Source of the DNA: Protostelium mycophagum | Taxonomy: Eukaryota; Evosea; Variosea; Protosteliida; Protosteliaceae | Length of the DNA: 64,000 nucleotides | Direction of reading: 5' to 3' | NCBI GenBank assembly: GCA_002081555.1 | Contig: MZNV01001974.1 | Location: 1 to 64,000 of the forward strand | Shown: positions 47,502-59,452 of the stretch, one piece after another | Layout: every line of letters begins with the position of its first letter | Numbering within the stretch: the first letter of the stretch is position 1 | Translations under genes and position numbers: made by a program | The notes under the pieces: generated by a model | Database searches by the model: none | What the model was told of the DNA's origin: nothing | What the model saw: only the letters and a program-made list of their open reading frames with translations

Positions 47502-48043
47502 GAAAGTTTTATGCCCTCTCAAAAAAATTTGGGGCTCTTCCGAAAGCCAAGTCAAACATCAATAATGCAATCCATTGAGAATCTGTGCCAGTTTCATGAC
47601 AAATATTCACAAATAAGAGAGCAATCCACTCCGAACAAGTACTTTTGTGTGTACTTTTTTTTGGATATGATGTGATGAGTTTTCGTCTAAAGTTGTATGT
47701 AGCGATCTCGCACAAGTGTGTGAAGAGGATGGGTTTGGACCGTTCATCTGAATGGGAATGGGTTCCTTCTTCCTGTGGACATCTTTTGTTGTGGCACAAT
47801 CCTTTGAAACGATAACCGACAGGACATCATCAAAAGACCGCGAGATCGCATCGATCTGGATGCAAGAGGCTATCGGCCAAGAGAAAGCACAGCATCACTC
47901 AAGAATTTAAGTCGTTTCGCGCAGAAGCGACTCTTTTGTGAGGCCTTCACATTACCCAGAGGCATCCCACTATTTCCACAATAAGATCACACATTTCACC
48001 TCTATAATACACCAATATATTCGAAAAATATTATTTCGAAGAA
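47502..48043. other. Divergent intergenic/promoter region
   Basis: 542 bp separate the divergent MYND and HARE-HTH/BAH genes. Open frames here are short and unsupported. No RNA gene was recognised. Both promoters must lie here. Confidence 0.5.
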
Positions 48044-51000
48044 ATGACGGAGGCAACGAACGCAGGAAGCGAGGTGGGACTCATATGGACAATTTCCTTC
48101 ACATGATCTGATCTTATCCCTGTATAAATTGAGATACTTGATATAATGAAGAGAAATAACAGAGATCACCCTATTATTTGCATTGATTTATCAGAGATCT
48201 CTGCTGATATTGAATTGCCACAGGATCTTGCTTCTCTACTCATTCAACTCGGCGGCAACGCTTCCTCAGAAGACAATATGGACATTGAAATTCGTCCAGA
48301 AGATATCATCGCCCTTCAACGTGAGCGTCTCTTTCGAAATAACACTGAGACATTACAGCCACCGATGAGAACTCACAAGACAAGTCGATTGAGGCCACAT
48401 CACCGACATCTCATCAGACAAACGACTCCATACATGAGATGAGAACAGATCCTGTGGCCATTGTAGCCCCAAAACAGACTACATCCAGCCCGATCAAAGC
48501 AGCAGCCGGAGTACAGGTATGTCGCCACTCAATACACTCCACTCATACATCTCAGCCCACACAATCGAAAAACAATGGCGACATCTCTTCCCTTCCCAAA
48601 CCGGCTGTTGTGCTGCAGACGCCGATCATGACACAACTACAACCTCATACGACACAAACCTCACAACCTCAACCCATCCCTCTGAATCACCCTCGACCTC
48701 AGATACCAGTTCCATCATCGACTAATCAAACCACACCCTCAGCACACAATTATATACAATCCAGACCTCTATACGCTGCTCCCCCTCATGTTCCTCACAT
48801 CCCAGGATCTGTTACTGGCTCTGTTAGCCAGATTGGACATAATGGTGAGTCTGATCACTCTAAATCAGGGATGACGTCACACTCAATCATCGCAGCTCTC
48901 AACCCCGCCATGACCTCTGGTGGATATGAAGAATTAGACATAAACGGTACCTTCAGAAAACACCAATGATGATCTGATCACGATGCAGGTGCACCCAAGA
49001 AAAAAATAAAGAAGCTACCCAGTAAAAAGAAACCAAAAGTGAAGAAGCCAGAAGTCGGGCTCTCAGAGGGCGACAAGATGTCTTTCCAGGTCAGTACTCG
49101 TCCCGAATATTCGTGCCGATTTTTCCAGGAAGCTGCAGTTCAGGTGCTCGTGGAACAGAGGGAAAAAGGAGTTTACGCACTGAGCACAAGAAAGATTTGG
49201 GAGCTCATATCACAGTCTGGTCTTGTCGACACAAAGTGAGTTCTCGTCGACAGTTTTTCAATTCATCGTCTACAATGGTATATTTATTCGTGCAGGTGCA
49301 AGACGCCAGTGTCATCGTTGTCTTCGAGGATTACAGAGGATGTGAGAACAAAAGGAAACAAATCCGTTTTTGTTCGTGTCGGAGAAGGCCTCTATACCCT
49401 CAGAAAGGGCCTGAAAGTGAGGAAATTCCCGACCAATTCTTTTTATCCGATAATGATCCGTTTTTCCGGTATTTCTCCGACCTTCTCTGAATTTGTACAG
49501 AAAGTGGATTTGGAGCGTTATTTGAATGCCAAGTATCCAAATATGGCCCATGGTGCCGATTTAGACCAGCAGATTTTCGAGGACGATGAACAACCGGAAG
49601 AATCAACGGTCTCAGAGTCTCAAACACTCCTTCCCACACCCCGTCCCCCCACAGGTGAGATTATCGATTTTTTTTCAGAGTGGTTTCAAAAATGAGGTGA
49701 TACTTCCCCTTTTGTGTTTTGCTGGGATTTTACATAATTTATGTACATGAAAATATCGTTGTACAATTGCGGATTTGGTCGACATTCTGTCGACGTTCCT
49801 GACACGAGTACAGAGACCACCCCTCATGCAATTCCTCCCGTTGTACTTGAACCCATCCCTGAAATCAAAAAGAGGGAGCGGCCACCGCCTAAGCCGCAGA
49901 ACAAGCCCCGCAACGGAGAAAATGGCACCAGAGTTCGCGGAAATTCGATTACCTCTGACCAAACATCGGTTCATCTACAACCGTCAAATCTCGTGCAGAT
50001 CTCACATAACGGACCATCATCTCCCAGATCTTCGGAGATCAAAATGCCAAACAATTCTCCGATAAAGTTGTCGCCCAAGCATATCAACTGGATCGGACTT
50101 CCCCTGAAGAAAAAGAGTAATGGAGACATGTACTATTCAACTGTGAAGGTGAGTCTATTTTTAGAAGAATCTCACGACTTTAAGAGATACGCCACAGCAA
50201 AACAAAATAAAATCTTCACAAATTATCTTTTCTTCATTTAGATGACATTATGAAGGTGGACGAACAAGTGGTAAAACTGGGCGACTGCGTCTACTTTGCC
50301 CCAGACCCAGCATCAGACCGGCCATACATTGGAAGGATCACTCGCCTTTGGCAGACCAATTCGAGAGGTGATTATTTTAATATTATGAACAATAGAAATC
50401 AAGTTGAAATTATTAAATATTTGTGTACATTAAAATTTCCCAAACAAGATTGCGAAAACCTCCATCAATATTTCTGCCGAAATATCCTTTAAAATCCCAA
50501 GTTTCTTCTGAGATACACACAGCCATCAGCTCGAAGCAGGGAGGCACCATGCTGGTGAAGTGTGTCTGGTATTATTACCCAGAAGATACAAGGGAAGGAA
50601 GGCAGAGGACTCATCACGCACAAGAAGTGTTCTTGTCTGTTTCCTCTGATGTAAACAATGTGAATAGCATAGCGGGGCATGTAGAGGTGAGTTCTGGCGG
50701 ATTGTAGAATGATAGTATTGGCCATCTACAACGCGATTTTGGATGAGATATGCGGGTTCGGCAAAGCCGCAATAAGATGCATTATGGGAATGTTGTGAAG
50801 CCAAAGTCATGGCAAGGGCTGTCTACAGCTGCGTAAACACTGCTGAAAGCTACAATTAGAATGTTTTTGATTTGGTATTGCCGCAAAGCACCAAAAATAT
50901 GTAAAAAAACACCAATAGAATGTCAAAACAAAAATAATTGGGTGGAAATCAGCAAGAGATAATCATTCGCCACCTCGCAGAACGAGTCTCATCTCAACTT

Positions 51001-52434
51001 GAATATGTTATGACATCATAAGGTGGTGTCGTTTCCAGAATTCAACAAGAGGGTCAACTCCATGCCCGCAGGGAAAGGCAAGTTTGGCGCATTGTAGATC
51101 GAATTTCCTCGGAAAATCTAAATAATACAGTGGATCCTGATTTATTTTTCTGCCGGTCACTTTACGACGACACAACACAAACATTTGAGCCTCTACAATT
51201 CCATTATGACACCGGAAAGGTACAAAAAATTTCGAGGAAATTTCGATTGACATATGTCAGATCACGGTGGGACGGAATGATGGATGTTACGCCACTAGAA
51301 CACGTAATTGGCCCACAGACTTACAGTACACACCCAAGCTATTATGGGAAGATATCCCCGGGGTGAATATTCCATGTAGATCAAGAAACTTCCCAGAAAA
51401 ATCTTCATACACAATGAGAAAATTCGCTGAAAATTCCAGGTGGTCAAAGACTTGTTGAACGATAAATACAGGCCATACGTAATCATCCAACCAGCCTCAG
51501 AAACACCAGATGAATCCCCAGAACACGCACAAGAAGCTCCAAAAAGGTGAGCAGCGGGAAGCATCGAACCCGGACTCACCCGCATCAGTTCACAATTGGC
51601 GCTGTTCGCGCAATCTGCGATTGCCGACGGAACAATTCTGGGTGATTTTTCCGGTGTGGTGGTGAACAACACAGAAGAACCCGCGAAGCAAAATTCTTTT
51701 GTCAAAACCCTCTTCGAAGACCACGAGGTCAGTAATTTTCTCAGAAATTTCGCTACATTTTTCCCAGAATACTTTTGGAAGCTTTCGAGGAATTTTTGGT
51801 GAAAATTCTGAGAGAAACAGGTGTTGGTTTCTATAGATGCTTCAGATTCTGGGAACGAATTCAGATTTATGCGTGACGTAACTTCTTCCCGGAAACCCGC
51901 AAACGTCAGATTGTCGACAGTCCATCTCAACGGCTCCTGGGTCCTCGCTGTACAATCCACAAGGGTGAGTGATGACGTCATCATGTACATCATGTCGACG
52001 ATGTACAGACCATCGGGAGAGGGGAGGAGATTGTTGTCGACAGCTCAGAGAGTTCACTACCTGCACCTCCCGAGATTGAAGAAGAGGATGTCATGGATGA
52101 CGATCCTGACATGGCACTCGATGACATGTACAAGGTCAGAAGATTCTTTGAAATTTCGCAAGATTTGCGTAACACGAATATACCCTGAAAATTCGCAGAA
52201 GCAATTTTCAGATGAGTCGGAGGAAGTGATGCAGGTGAGATTGGTCGTTGTAGATGGACCGATTTTAACTCTATACAGGCTGGCATGGTCGACAACCCCA
52301 TCACAGAACACCTCGACCCCAATCTACAACACGACAATTCGAACGGCGAAACTTTCGGTGAACATTCGGGGAATCTTCACCACGCGCTCCCAGCGTCCAA
52401 TTTTGCAGAGGGTGTGACGTCATCAGAAGCGTAA
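48044..52434 (+). CDS. Chromatin protein with HARE-HTH and BAH domains
   Basis: Exon 1 (48044-48073, MTEATNAGSE) joins RNNRDHPIICIDLSEI at 48149. A long disordered Ser/Thr/Pro/Gln region and a lysine-rich stretch (KKKIKKLPSKKKPKVKK) follow. Next is a HARE-HTH winged helix: SFQEAAVQVLVEQREKGVYA, IWELISQSGLVDTKGKTP, SSRITEDVRTKGNKSVFVRV and GLYTLRKG. Later a BAH domain appears: LGDCVYFAPDPA, RPYIGRITRLWQ, LVKCVWYYYPEDTREG and HHAQEVFLS. The acidic, disordered C-terminus ends AEGVTSSEA at TAA 52432-52434. HARE-HTH modules occur in ASXL proteins and in DNA-modification enzymes, and BAH domains in chromatin regulators. A role in reading chromatin or methylated DNA is inferred. Several introns have GAAATTTC or TGACGTCA words. 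Confidence 0.85.
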
Positions 52435-52576
52435 CCCTTGTAGAGCCGCACGGTACAGCGGAAAACCAAAGAAACTTCACGTGTCCACAAGACCAGAAAT
52501 GGCGGGAAAAGCGCTCGAGGAAAATCTCGATAAATGATTATCAACATCCCTCTTTACATCGTTGTAGATCTACTTT

Positions 52577-55048
52577 TTAATTATTTTGCGACATATCCCG
52601 GATCGTGTTCAGTGCGCTTTGTAGATTGGCCACTTGTGTGTGGAAATTCTGCCTTTTCCTGGTGTGCTCTTCTCCCTCCCTCAAAACACCTAAATCCTCT
52701 CCAAGAAGTGGTGAGATACTCTTCAACCCTTCCACCCAGGAGAGCTGGGTCAATAAAGGGGACACGATGGTGTCCATGATCATATAGAGGACGATGTCTT
52801 GTGTGGACTTTCCATGAGAGAATGCGATCTCCTGCGGGCTGAAGAGCCTGGAAAATTCAATCTTATGACACAAGCGAATTACCTACCAACCACGAAAGGA
52901 GTCTAAACATCTTTCGACTAATCTTTTCATCGAGGCAGAGACAGCTTTAATCCATTGAGATCTGAAATGGGAGAATCTGGAGAACATCATTAGAGATTGT
53001 TTGTCATCTGCCATGACATTGAAGAGCACAACACAAAATTCCTGGGCCATTTCAATTATCTTTCGGTGACCTGGGGTGGTTACCTCGGTGACTGTTTTGG
53101 TGTAATCTTCAAGGGTTTTGAATAATTCAAACTTCGCTCTGGTCCTCTTTGTGATCGCTGTCATCCATCATTACCCCATCAAAAGGGATAAAAATACCTT
53201 CAAGTTTGAGTTCCATCACTGGTATTGTGGGTATATTCTTTGGGTAAGGAAATGCGTGTCTTTTCTTCGAGCCCAATGCTTGACCTCGACTCGGCTCGAA
53301 TTCGATGGCAAGTAACAATTTGCCCAAGTGCCCCCAGAACTGCTCCTCGCTGAGTTCATTCGTTGGGACGCCCAGTTGCTGTCTTTCGCTTGCTTTGAGC
53401 TGACTCAGTTTGGTTTGGACCTGTACACCGTCAACTAAATTTTCGCAGAAGAGGCTGATCATCAAGTGCCGGTTGCAATCGTCAGAGATGCGACGGTGTT
53501 TACTTTGGAGATGGCAGAAGGAGCCCACTCGTGCACCAGATAATTGCACAATAGGTCAGTCAACTTGATAATGAGCTTATTCGCAGACGCTTTTTGCTGC
53601 GCAACGTAACCGGGAATGCGTTGCTCGAACCACCTGGAGTGAGTCGGTCATCATGTACTGAGGAATATATTTTAGAGTATTTTGGGAGCCAATCATGAAC
53701 AGAATGATCGAAATCGTACTCCTCTTCTTGGCATGTGATGTCTGCCAGACTCATCGCCTGAGTCTCAGTCGTCGCACTTCGGTTCTATCATCGCATCAGA
53801 TGGTGTTTATGACGTAAAACCTACCTTCACGGCGACGTAACCATTGGGTAAAGGAATACAGTCATAAGCTTTTCCGTCCAGCCTTCCTTTCAACTCCCAG
53901 TATGGATCCTCAGGCCTCTCAGATGTTCCGATCTTATCTACCATCGTCAAAACACCTGAATTCGTCATGATTGTTGTACAAATTTGTCAAAGTGCCACCG
54001 ATTGTCTGCTTGGTCTTTTCCCTGCTTAAGATCATGCCCATCACTTGAGCGTTTCTGATGCGCTGCGTCGCGGGAACCACGGCCAAAACCAGTGTGTGGG
54101 GGTCGTTGAGATATCGCTCAGCAAGTCTCTTCGTGTCTTCGGGCATACTTGCGGGTTCGCCGGGTAGAACGGCACCGATGATGCCTGGTAAGTCTACAAG
54201 GACCAGATCTGGCACCTGTCGCACGTGTGAGCGACTTTCGTTTTTAAAAGTGCTGAGACGAATGTGGCTGAGGAATTACCTGAGGTGAAGTGATCTCGAT
54301 CACCATGACGTCATCGATGATTCCAGCGACAACCCCATTATGTCTTGACTTCACGAGGTTATCCATGTACATATGCACGTTATCTTGGACCTGGAAAGTG
54401 GTCATGAAAATGATCCGTTCAGATGAAAAAAATACCTCTTTCTCCGAAACGTAAAAAGGTGACCAAGTGTTTGTGGACTCTGAACAAGCCCTGACAGCCA
54501 TGTCTGACAAAATCAGCCTCTAAATTTGGGTATGTCTTCAGAACTCACTCGTCTGTCCGATGTTCTCCTTGTTGCAAAAGTCGACCATGGCCGCCTCTGA
54601 TAGATGCTTCATCTTCAATTTGATGGGCATCCTGGTGCAGACAGCTGTTTCCCTCTTTCTCGGAAAAAGCTGGAGCATGGAGATACGCTCGAGAAGTGTG
54701 CTCTTGCCACTGGCTTCTTCGCCCATCACCACCTGATTCGATCAACGACAACTCCCGATGGACACCGACCATTTGGGGAAGCTGCAGGGTGATGGCACCT
54801 TGTGTGATCTCGGAGATCTCATCTAACTGCCTGAGAAGTCTTCCTGCTTTGGAACCGTTGAAGGCGTCTATAATGCTGATGCTCGATTGCTGCACAACCA
54901 TCTTGATGAGTTTCTGAAACTTGGCCCAACGATTGCTGTCGACAGTGCCACCACGGGAACTTCCCCGAGAAGCAACATCTGTTGTACAATTCTTTGAAGG
55001 ACGCCACTGCTCGGCTCCATTTGTCATCCACCCAAACAAATTCTCCAT
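52577..55048 (-). CDS. Dynamin-family large GTPase
   Basis: Starts MENLFGWMTNG (ATG 55048). After an N-terminal helical segment, splicing out a 37-nt intron (gtcggt...atcag, about 54774-54738) yields the G1 P-loop in the form LPQMVVMGEEASGKST, exactly the dynamin layout. RETAVCTRMPIKL is the G2 region with its conserved Thr, LVLVDLPGIIGAV is G3 (DLPG) and VLAVVPATQ precedes G4. The stalk and C-terminal helices (EQFWGHLGKLLLAIE; TKRTRAKFELFKTLEDYT; a GED-like end) run to the stop at 52579-52577. No PH domain or membrane anchor was seen, so it is closer to dynamin-related or Mx-like proteins. It converges with the HARE/BAH gene, 142 bp apart. Confidence 0.88.
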
Positions 55049-55077
55049 CCAGATGTCATCCCAACATCTTCCCCGCG

Positions 55078-55462
55078 GCAAGCTGTCCCGTATTCAAGTC
55101 CTATTTTCTCCGAAAAGGGGCGATTTTCTTTCTCGTCGATTTCCATCAGACACGGTTCTTAACGCCAAATTCTTAACGTGCCACATTTTTCGGAAAAGGG
55201 CGATTTGCGTCCCTTTTCGAGAATTCAGCCCGTGGTGTCCGCAGATATTCCGGTTATGAAATTTTTACCTTCAACTTGGGATTTTTAGATGTTGGTGACG
55301 TTCCTCTTCGTTTCGCTTGGTTTTGGTTGGTTGAGGTTGGAAAGTTGCCATTTTCACCAAGTTTGTGATAATTACAACGAAGACTCGGTGGGCTGAATTC
55401 TCGAAAAGGGACGCAAATCGCCCTTTTTCGAAAAAATCGGACTTGAATACGGGACAGCTTGC
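55078..55462. repeat. Inverted-repeat element with an interrupted left arm
   Basis: The outer arms GCAAGCTGTCCCGTATTCAA.. (55078-55101) and its complement (55439-55462) match over 24 bases. The inner arms (55191-55231 and 55390-55430) match over about 41 bases with one or two differences. The right arm is contiguous, while the left is split by about 80 extra bases. These are flanked by copies of CGAAAAGGGGCGATTT / CGGAAAAGGGCGATTT. A 158-bp spacer lies between the arms. No transposase is present. Confidence 0.85.
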
Positions 55463-55463
55463 G

Positions 55464-56631
55464 GACGACCACGCGGAAATTTCCATTGTCAAATTGTCCG
55501 AGAAATCTATTCCTCGCTGCTAAACAACAGGCCATACTTCGGTCTCGAAATTCTCGGCCTTAGGGGTATATTAAAAATAAATATAAATCAGATTAAGAAG
55601 GCAGTCATTCTCGGGAATGTACAAATAATTATCGTTGTAATTCAACTCGGATTACGTGTCCTACATCCATCTTGTGGAACGTACCCTTGCAGATTTCCAC
55701 GAAAAATATATTTGCAGAAGAATTAAAATTGCGAATTCAATTTTAAATTCTCTTTTTTTCTTTATTTAAAGGGTTATATCGCGTTTTTGATGACAGGTAT
55801 TCTACTAGGGGTTGAGATTGTCTGTGTGGGTGGCAATTTGACCTCGTCTAGATGTAATTGAATATGGCCTGGTGTAAAGATGCACAAAGATGAATCTCTT
55901 TTGTTTAAGAAGCTTGTCTTTGGAAGTATTGTGAAAAATATAAAATATTTAATATAAATAATGGCAAGGAGTTGAGTGAGTGCAAACACCGATGTCTAAA
56001 GTACACCAAATGGTTTCACGAGATACAAAGTGTTAAGACATATGAAATTTCGAACACTACCTCTCAATGCGTCTACAACCGCAAAAGGTCCCAAAGAATG
56101 TCCTGCCTTCGGAATGTCCAAATCCGCGAAAACAGCACCTGGAGTTGCATACAAATCACATATCTCGGGCAAAACAAATGACAACAAACATTGAAAATGT
56201 TCACACGACTGGTTTTGCCAAGTAAACCATTTTGATTATTTAAAAATGCCAAATATTTTTTTAATATTTACAGTGCGCCATAATATTCTCGTTTGTGCTG
56301 GTTGAGAACCACCGTTAAATTTCGCAAAAAATTCCACGCAAAGTCCCTCAGTGGCCAGTACTTTTTCTGGAAAGAATTTACTTTTCCCACAAGGAACTAC
56401 CACAAACCTATCAAAACAAAAAATTTTCAGCAAGCTCACACTCCCAACCAGTGCAAAGTAGAATATAAATGATAGCAATTTTTTGTCAGAATAAAATTTT
56501 AAGGAAATCCAGATTCTGACGAGATTTTGGGATTTGCCAAAAAAAGTCAGAAAAGAAGGCTGCAGCTTTCTGACGTGTAATATTGCAGTAAAAAACATAC
56601 AAAATGCTTACCTCTTCTGTTTCCAACATCC
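55464..56631. other. Intergenic, unassigned frames
   Basis: AT-rich DNA between the inverted repeat and tRNA-Asn. A minus frame at 56187-55996 (containing GAVFADLDIPKAGHSLGPFA) has protein-like composition but no recognisable family, start or partner exon. Otherwise nothing was recognised. Confidence 0.4.
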
Positions 56632-56703
56632 GCTCTTATGGCGCAATCGGTAGCGCGTTCGGCTGTTAACCGAAAGGTTCCTGGTTCGAGCCCAGGTAGG
56701 AGC
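56632..56703 (+). tRNA. tRNA-Asn (GTT)
   Basis: A 72-nt cloverleaf. The acceptor stem GCTCTTA pairs with TAGGAGC (one G-T pair). The D arm is GCGC..GCGC, the anticodon arm TTCGG-CTGTTAA-CCGAA has anticodon GTT, and the T arm is CCTGG-TTCGAGC-CCAGG. No intron. The internal A and B boxes are intact. Confidence 0.95.
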
Positions 56704-57028
56704 GATCTTTTTGCTTCATGAATATGTGACATACCACTTGGCATTTGAGACACCGTTATATCACTTGATTGGCCTCTGTCGACTGCTTCTGTGCAAGTTT
56801 CAATCCCCTGGTGAAGAAAATGAGTGGCTTCCTGTATTTTTATTCTGCGATGGACCCAGACGAAAATATACTGTAGGAAGAAAAAATAATTTGAAGCTGC
56901 AAAACTAAATCCGAAGGAAAATTTCAAGATACGACGAGATGCCACTCACCTCATTTGTTGTTTAGCATTTCCCTTTTTCATTGTTGATATAAAAAAGAAA
57001 AAAGCCTGATTGACCGATAAAAAGAAGC

Positions 57029-57099
57029 TCCCCCTCCGGGAATTGAACCCGGGTCCCAAGCGTGACAGGCTTGTATACTCACCACTATACTAAGGAGGA
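57029..57099 (-). tRNA. tRNA-Asp (GTC)
   Basis: On the minus strand: acceptor TCCTCCT pairing with the 3' AGGGGGA (including G-T pairs), a D arm with AGTGGTGAGTA, an anticodon loop CTGTCAC with anticodon GTC, and T arm CCGGG-TTCAATT-CCCGG. No intron. It lies about 325 bp from tRNA-Asn on the opposite strand. Confidence 0.95.
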
Positions 57100-57238
57100 G
57101 TGGTGATTGAAAAGCCACGACACGTAACCTTATGATGCGTATCAGAGCAATTATAGCCATCGGTGTTTAGTGGTGGGCTGATCTGACTTTGGTAATGGCA
57201 CTTGTAATGATCAGAGGAGATGACGCCTGCATTAAGGT

Positions 57239-57760
57239 GTTAGATATGAAAGTGTTCTTTCTTGGAATGGGATCTCACATCACCGATTGGGAGCTTCCAT
57301 ACATCTCGCTCTTATTGTTCAAGTCCTGGGTCATTGAAGATTACATCTGGCCGAGTCATTTGTGTCCGGTTGTTGGAATGAAATGATTTGACCGGGCCTC
57401 TGGGTGAAAGGAGAATGAGTTCCTCCAAAGGTATAAACTTGGCGATGTCCCAAACGTCGATGAAAGCCGGATGAGAGGTCTTACATGATCGGCCACAATG
57501 GATCAGTCCTTATGAGAGGCCTGCGAGTCTCAATTGGTTGTTGGTGAGGGATTTCGACTTCACCCGGGGGTTGAATGATTTATCATCGATGTGATGCAAC
57601 AGATAGTGGATGGAAGTTGTTGGAAGTATAGATGTAAGAATATGGTCCTGGAGGCATGAGGGCTCTAGAGCTTGAAATTTTGTTTCGAGGGACTGGAAAA
57701 AGTCAGTCTCATTTTGTTCAAGATCTCAAGACATCTTGAGAGTAATGATAGAAGAAGGGG
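57239..57760 (-). pseudogene. Degenerate coding frame, unknown family
   Basis: One minus frame stays protein-like over about 170 codons with only two or three in-frame TAA/TGA codons. It reads FFQSLETKFQALEPSCLQDH, then LLHHIDDKSFNPRVKSKSL, a stop, then HPAFIDVWDIAKFIPLEELI and MTRPDVIFNDPGLEQ followed by another stop. Composition and helix-like pattern suggest a once-coding exon, perhaps of a lineage-expanded intracellular repeat family. I cannot name it. The stops do not coincide with GT..AG introns that I can find. Chance is possible. Confidence 0.4.
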
Positions 57761-58031
57761 TTTCAGTTAGAAGTTATAAAAGTGGGATCCTATGACGATA
57801 GAGAATAAATCGAGATCGAAATCCTGAAAAGATCGGTAGAAGGAGGAAGATTCGATTGGTCAATATATATGAATGGTCCGGCTGTCCTGTTGCCTTCCAT
57901 TCGGTTGGTGATCTGATCTGCCGAGAGCCGTTATAAAAATTTTAAAAACGTTTGCGCGGGAAACGGGTATCTACAATCTGTTTGCGGTAAAAGTGAACTT
58001 CTATTATTTTCAATTTTGTGAGAACCCAAAA

Positions 58032-59449
58032 ATGAAGGCGCTCATCTTTGGTGGAACAGAGTTTATGGGAAGAGCTCTGGTCACAAGACTCTTAGAAGAT
58101 AACTGGAAAATCACATTACTCAACAGAGGCAATACATATTGGAGTGTAGGTGTGTATCTGTTGCGAACCAAGTTCTTACGTCAACAGATGGAAAATCCTT
58201 TTGATGGCAAAGTGAAAAGAGTGAAATGTGATCGTGATGATGATCACCAATTTACGAGCACTTGTAAAGAACTGGCAGCAGAACAAGATGGTTGGGATTT
58301 AGTGGCAGATTTTTCAGCATTTAACGCAAGGGACATGCAGGTGATCCCTGTTCTGTCATGTATGTACTGAAGTTTTTAGTTGTCAGTGGAGGCTCTGAAG
58401 GGATCAGTGCGTCATTACATCTACATTTCGAGCGATTCCGTCTATATGGTGTGCGATGCACCTTCAGAACCTCGCCCTTTTGGAAGACGTGAGACAGATG
58501 CAAACAGACCAAAGGTGAAATGTTTGCAACATTTTAAAAAATATAAAGAAGTTATTGAAACTTAAATCGAAAAGTTCGTCTCAGCACGATTTTTCTACAA
58601 GTATATTCTCACAACATAAAAATTTGACCCTTTGGAATATTTGATAATGCTAACATCCGCAGGATGTCATACAACAACATATTTTGAACAAAGAAGACTC
58701 TTATGGTGACGGCAAACTACAATGCGAAGAGGTCACGTGACCCACCCTCCATTTCTCTCATCTACAACAGGTCTTGAGGAAATTCGCAAGCGAATGCGAC
58801 TTTCCCTTCACGGCTTTGCGCCTGCCAGATGTTTTTGGGCCATTTGACACAACAAATAGACACTGGAAGTACCAATTATGGCTCTCAGTATGCGAAGATT
58901 TCCCGCCCATTTTATCAGAGGAAGCCACCACCAAGAGGCTCAGTTTTGTGTACAGTGTCGACGTCGTCGAGGGGATCATGTCGACACTTCGCGCGGGAAA
59001 AAGCGCGCACGGAAAGTCGTACAATTTGGCATGTGATGAGACACCCACTTTGGAACAATACCTCTCAAAACTGTCTCATCTGCTACAAAATGAAATTGTT
59101 GTCCAACACAAGAACCAAGGTGAGCCTCTATAATATCCACATCATCATCACCTCCCCAGTTTACGTCGAAAAAAACGAGCGGGGGGAGTCGTCGAACTCG
59201 AGCTCGTCCTCCAGCAGTGACTCAACCTTCTCTTTGGATTCTGAATTTCTGCCGTCTGTGAGCTTCGGCCACATAGACACAACAAAAGCGAAGGAGGATC
59301 TACAATGGAGGCCCACACCCCTCACCGTGGCCTTGAAGGCCACAGCACAATTCTTTGAGGAGGCATATTACAAATTCCCAGCGGAGATACCGTTTCACGC
59401 GTTCAGCCAAGAGATGCGGGAAGCCATCCAGAAAGCTCACAGTTTATAA
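58032..59449 (+). CDS. NAD(P)-dependent epimerase/dehydratase-like SDR protein
   Basis: Starts MKALIFGGTEFMGRALVTRL, an extended-SDR Rossmann motif (GGTxFxG), then WKITLLNRGN. A junction after TYWS (donor gtaggt at about 58146) leads to NPFDGKVKRVKCDRDD. Then come DLVADFSAF, HYIYISSDSVY (the Ser-Ser/Tyr region), FPFTALRLPDVFGPFD, FVYSVDVVEGI and SYNLACDE. The family resembles CSP41/isoflavone-reductase-like sugar epimerases. A Ser-rich insertion (GESSNSSSSSSSDS) lies near the C-terminus. The stop is TAA 59447-59449, only 3 bp from the stop of the convergent MADS gene. The canonical YxxxK was not confirmed, because the exon around 58560-58770 is unclear and AT-rich. Confidence 0.82.
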
Positions 59450-59452
59450 ATT

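Noticed and set aside
51295-51993. 232-codon minus-strand open frame
   Set aside because: It overlaps verified exons and introns of the HARE/BAH gene on the plus strand. No domain or splice logic.
56547-56945. 132-codon minus frame across tRNA-Asn
   Set aside because: It reads antisense through a perfect tRNA gene. The upstream part has protein-like patches but no supporting exon structure.
57189-57386. 65-codon plus frame
   Set aside because: Overlaps the more protein-like degenerate minus frame and has no start context or homologue that I recognise.
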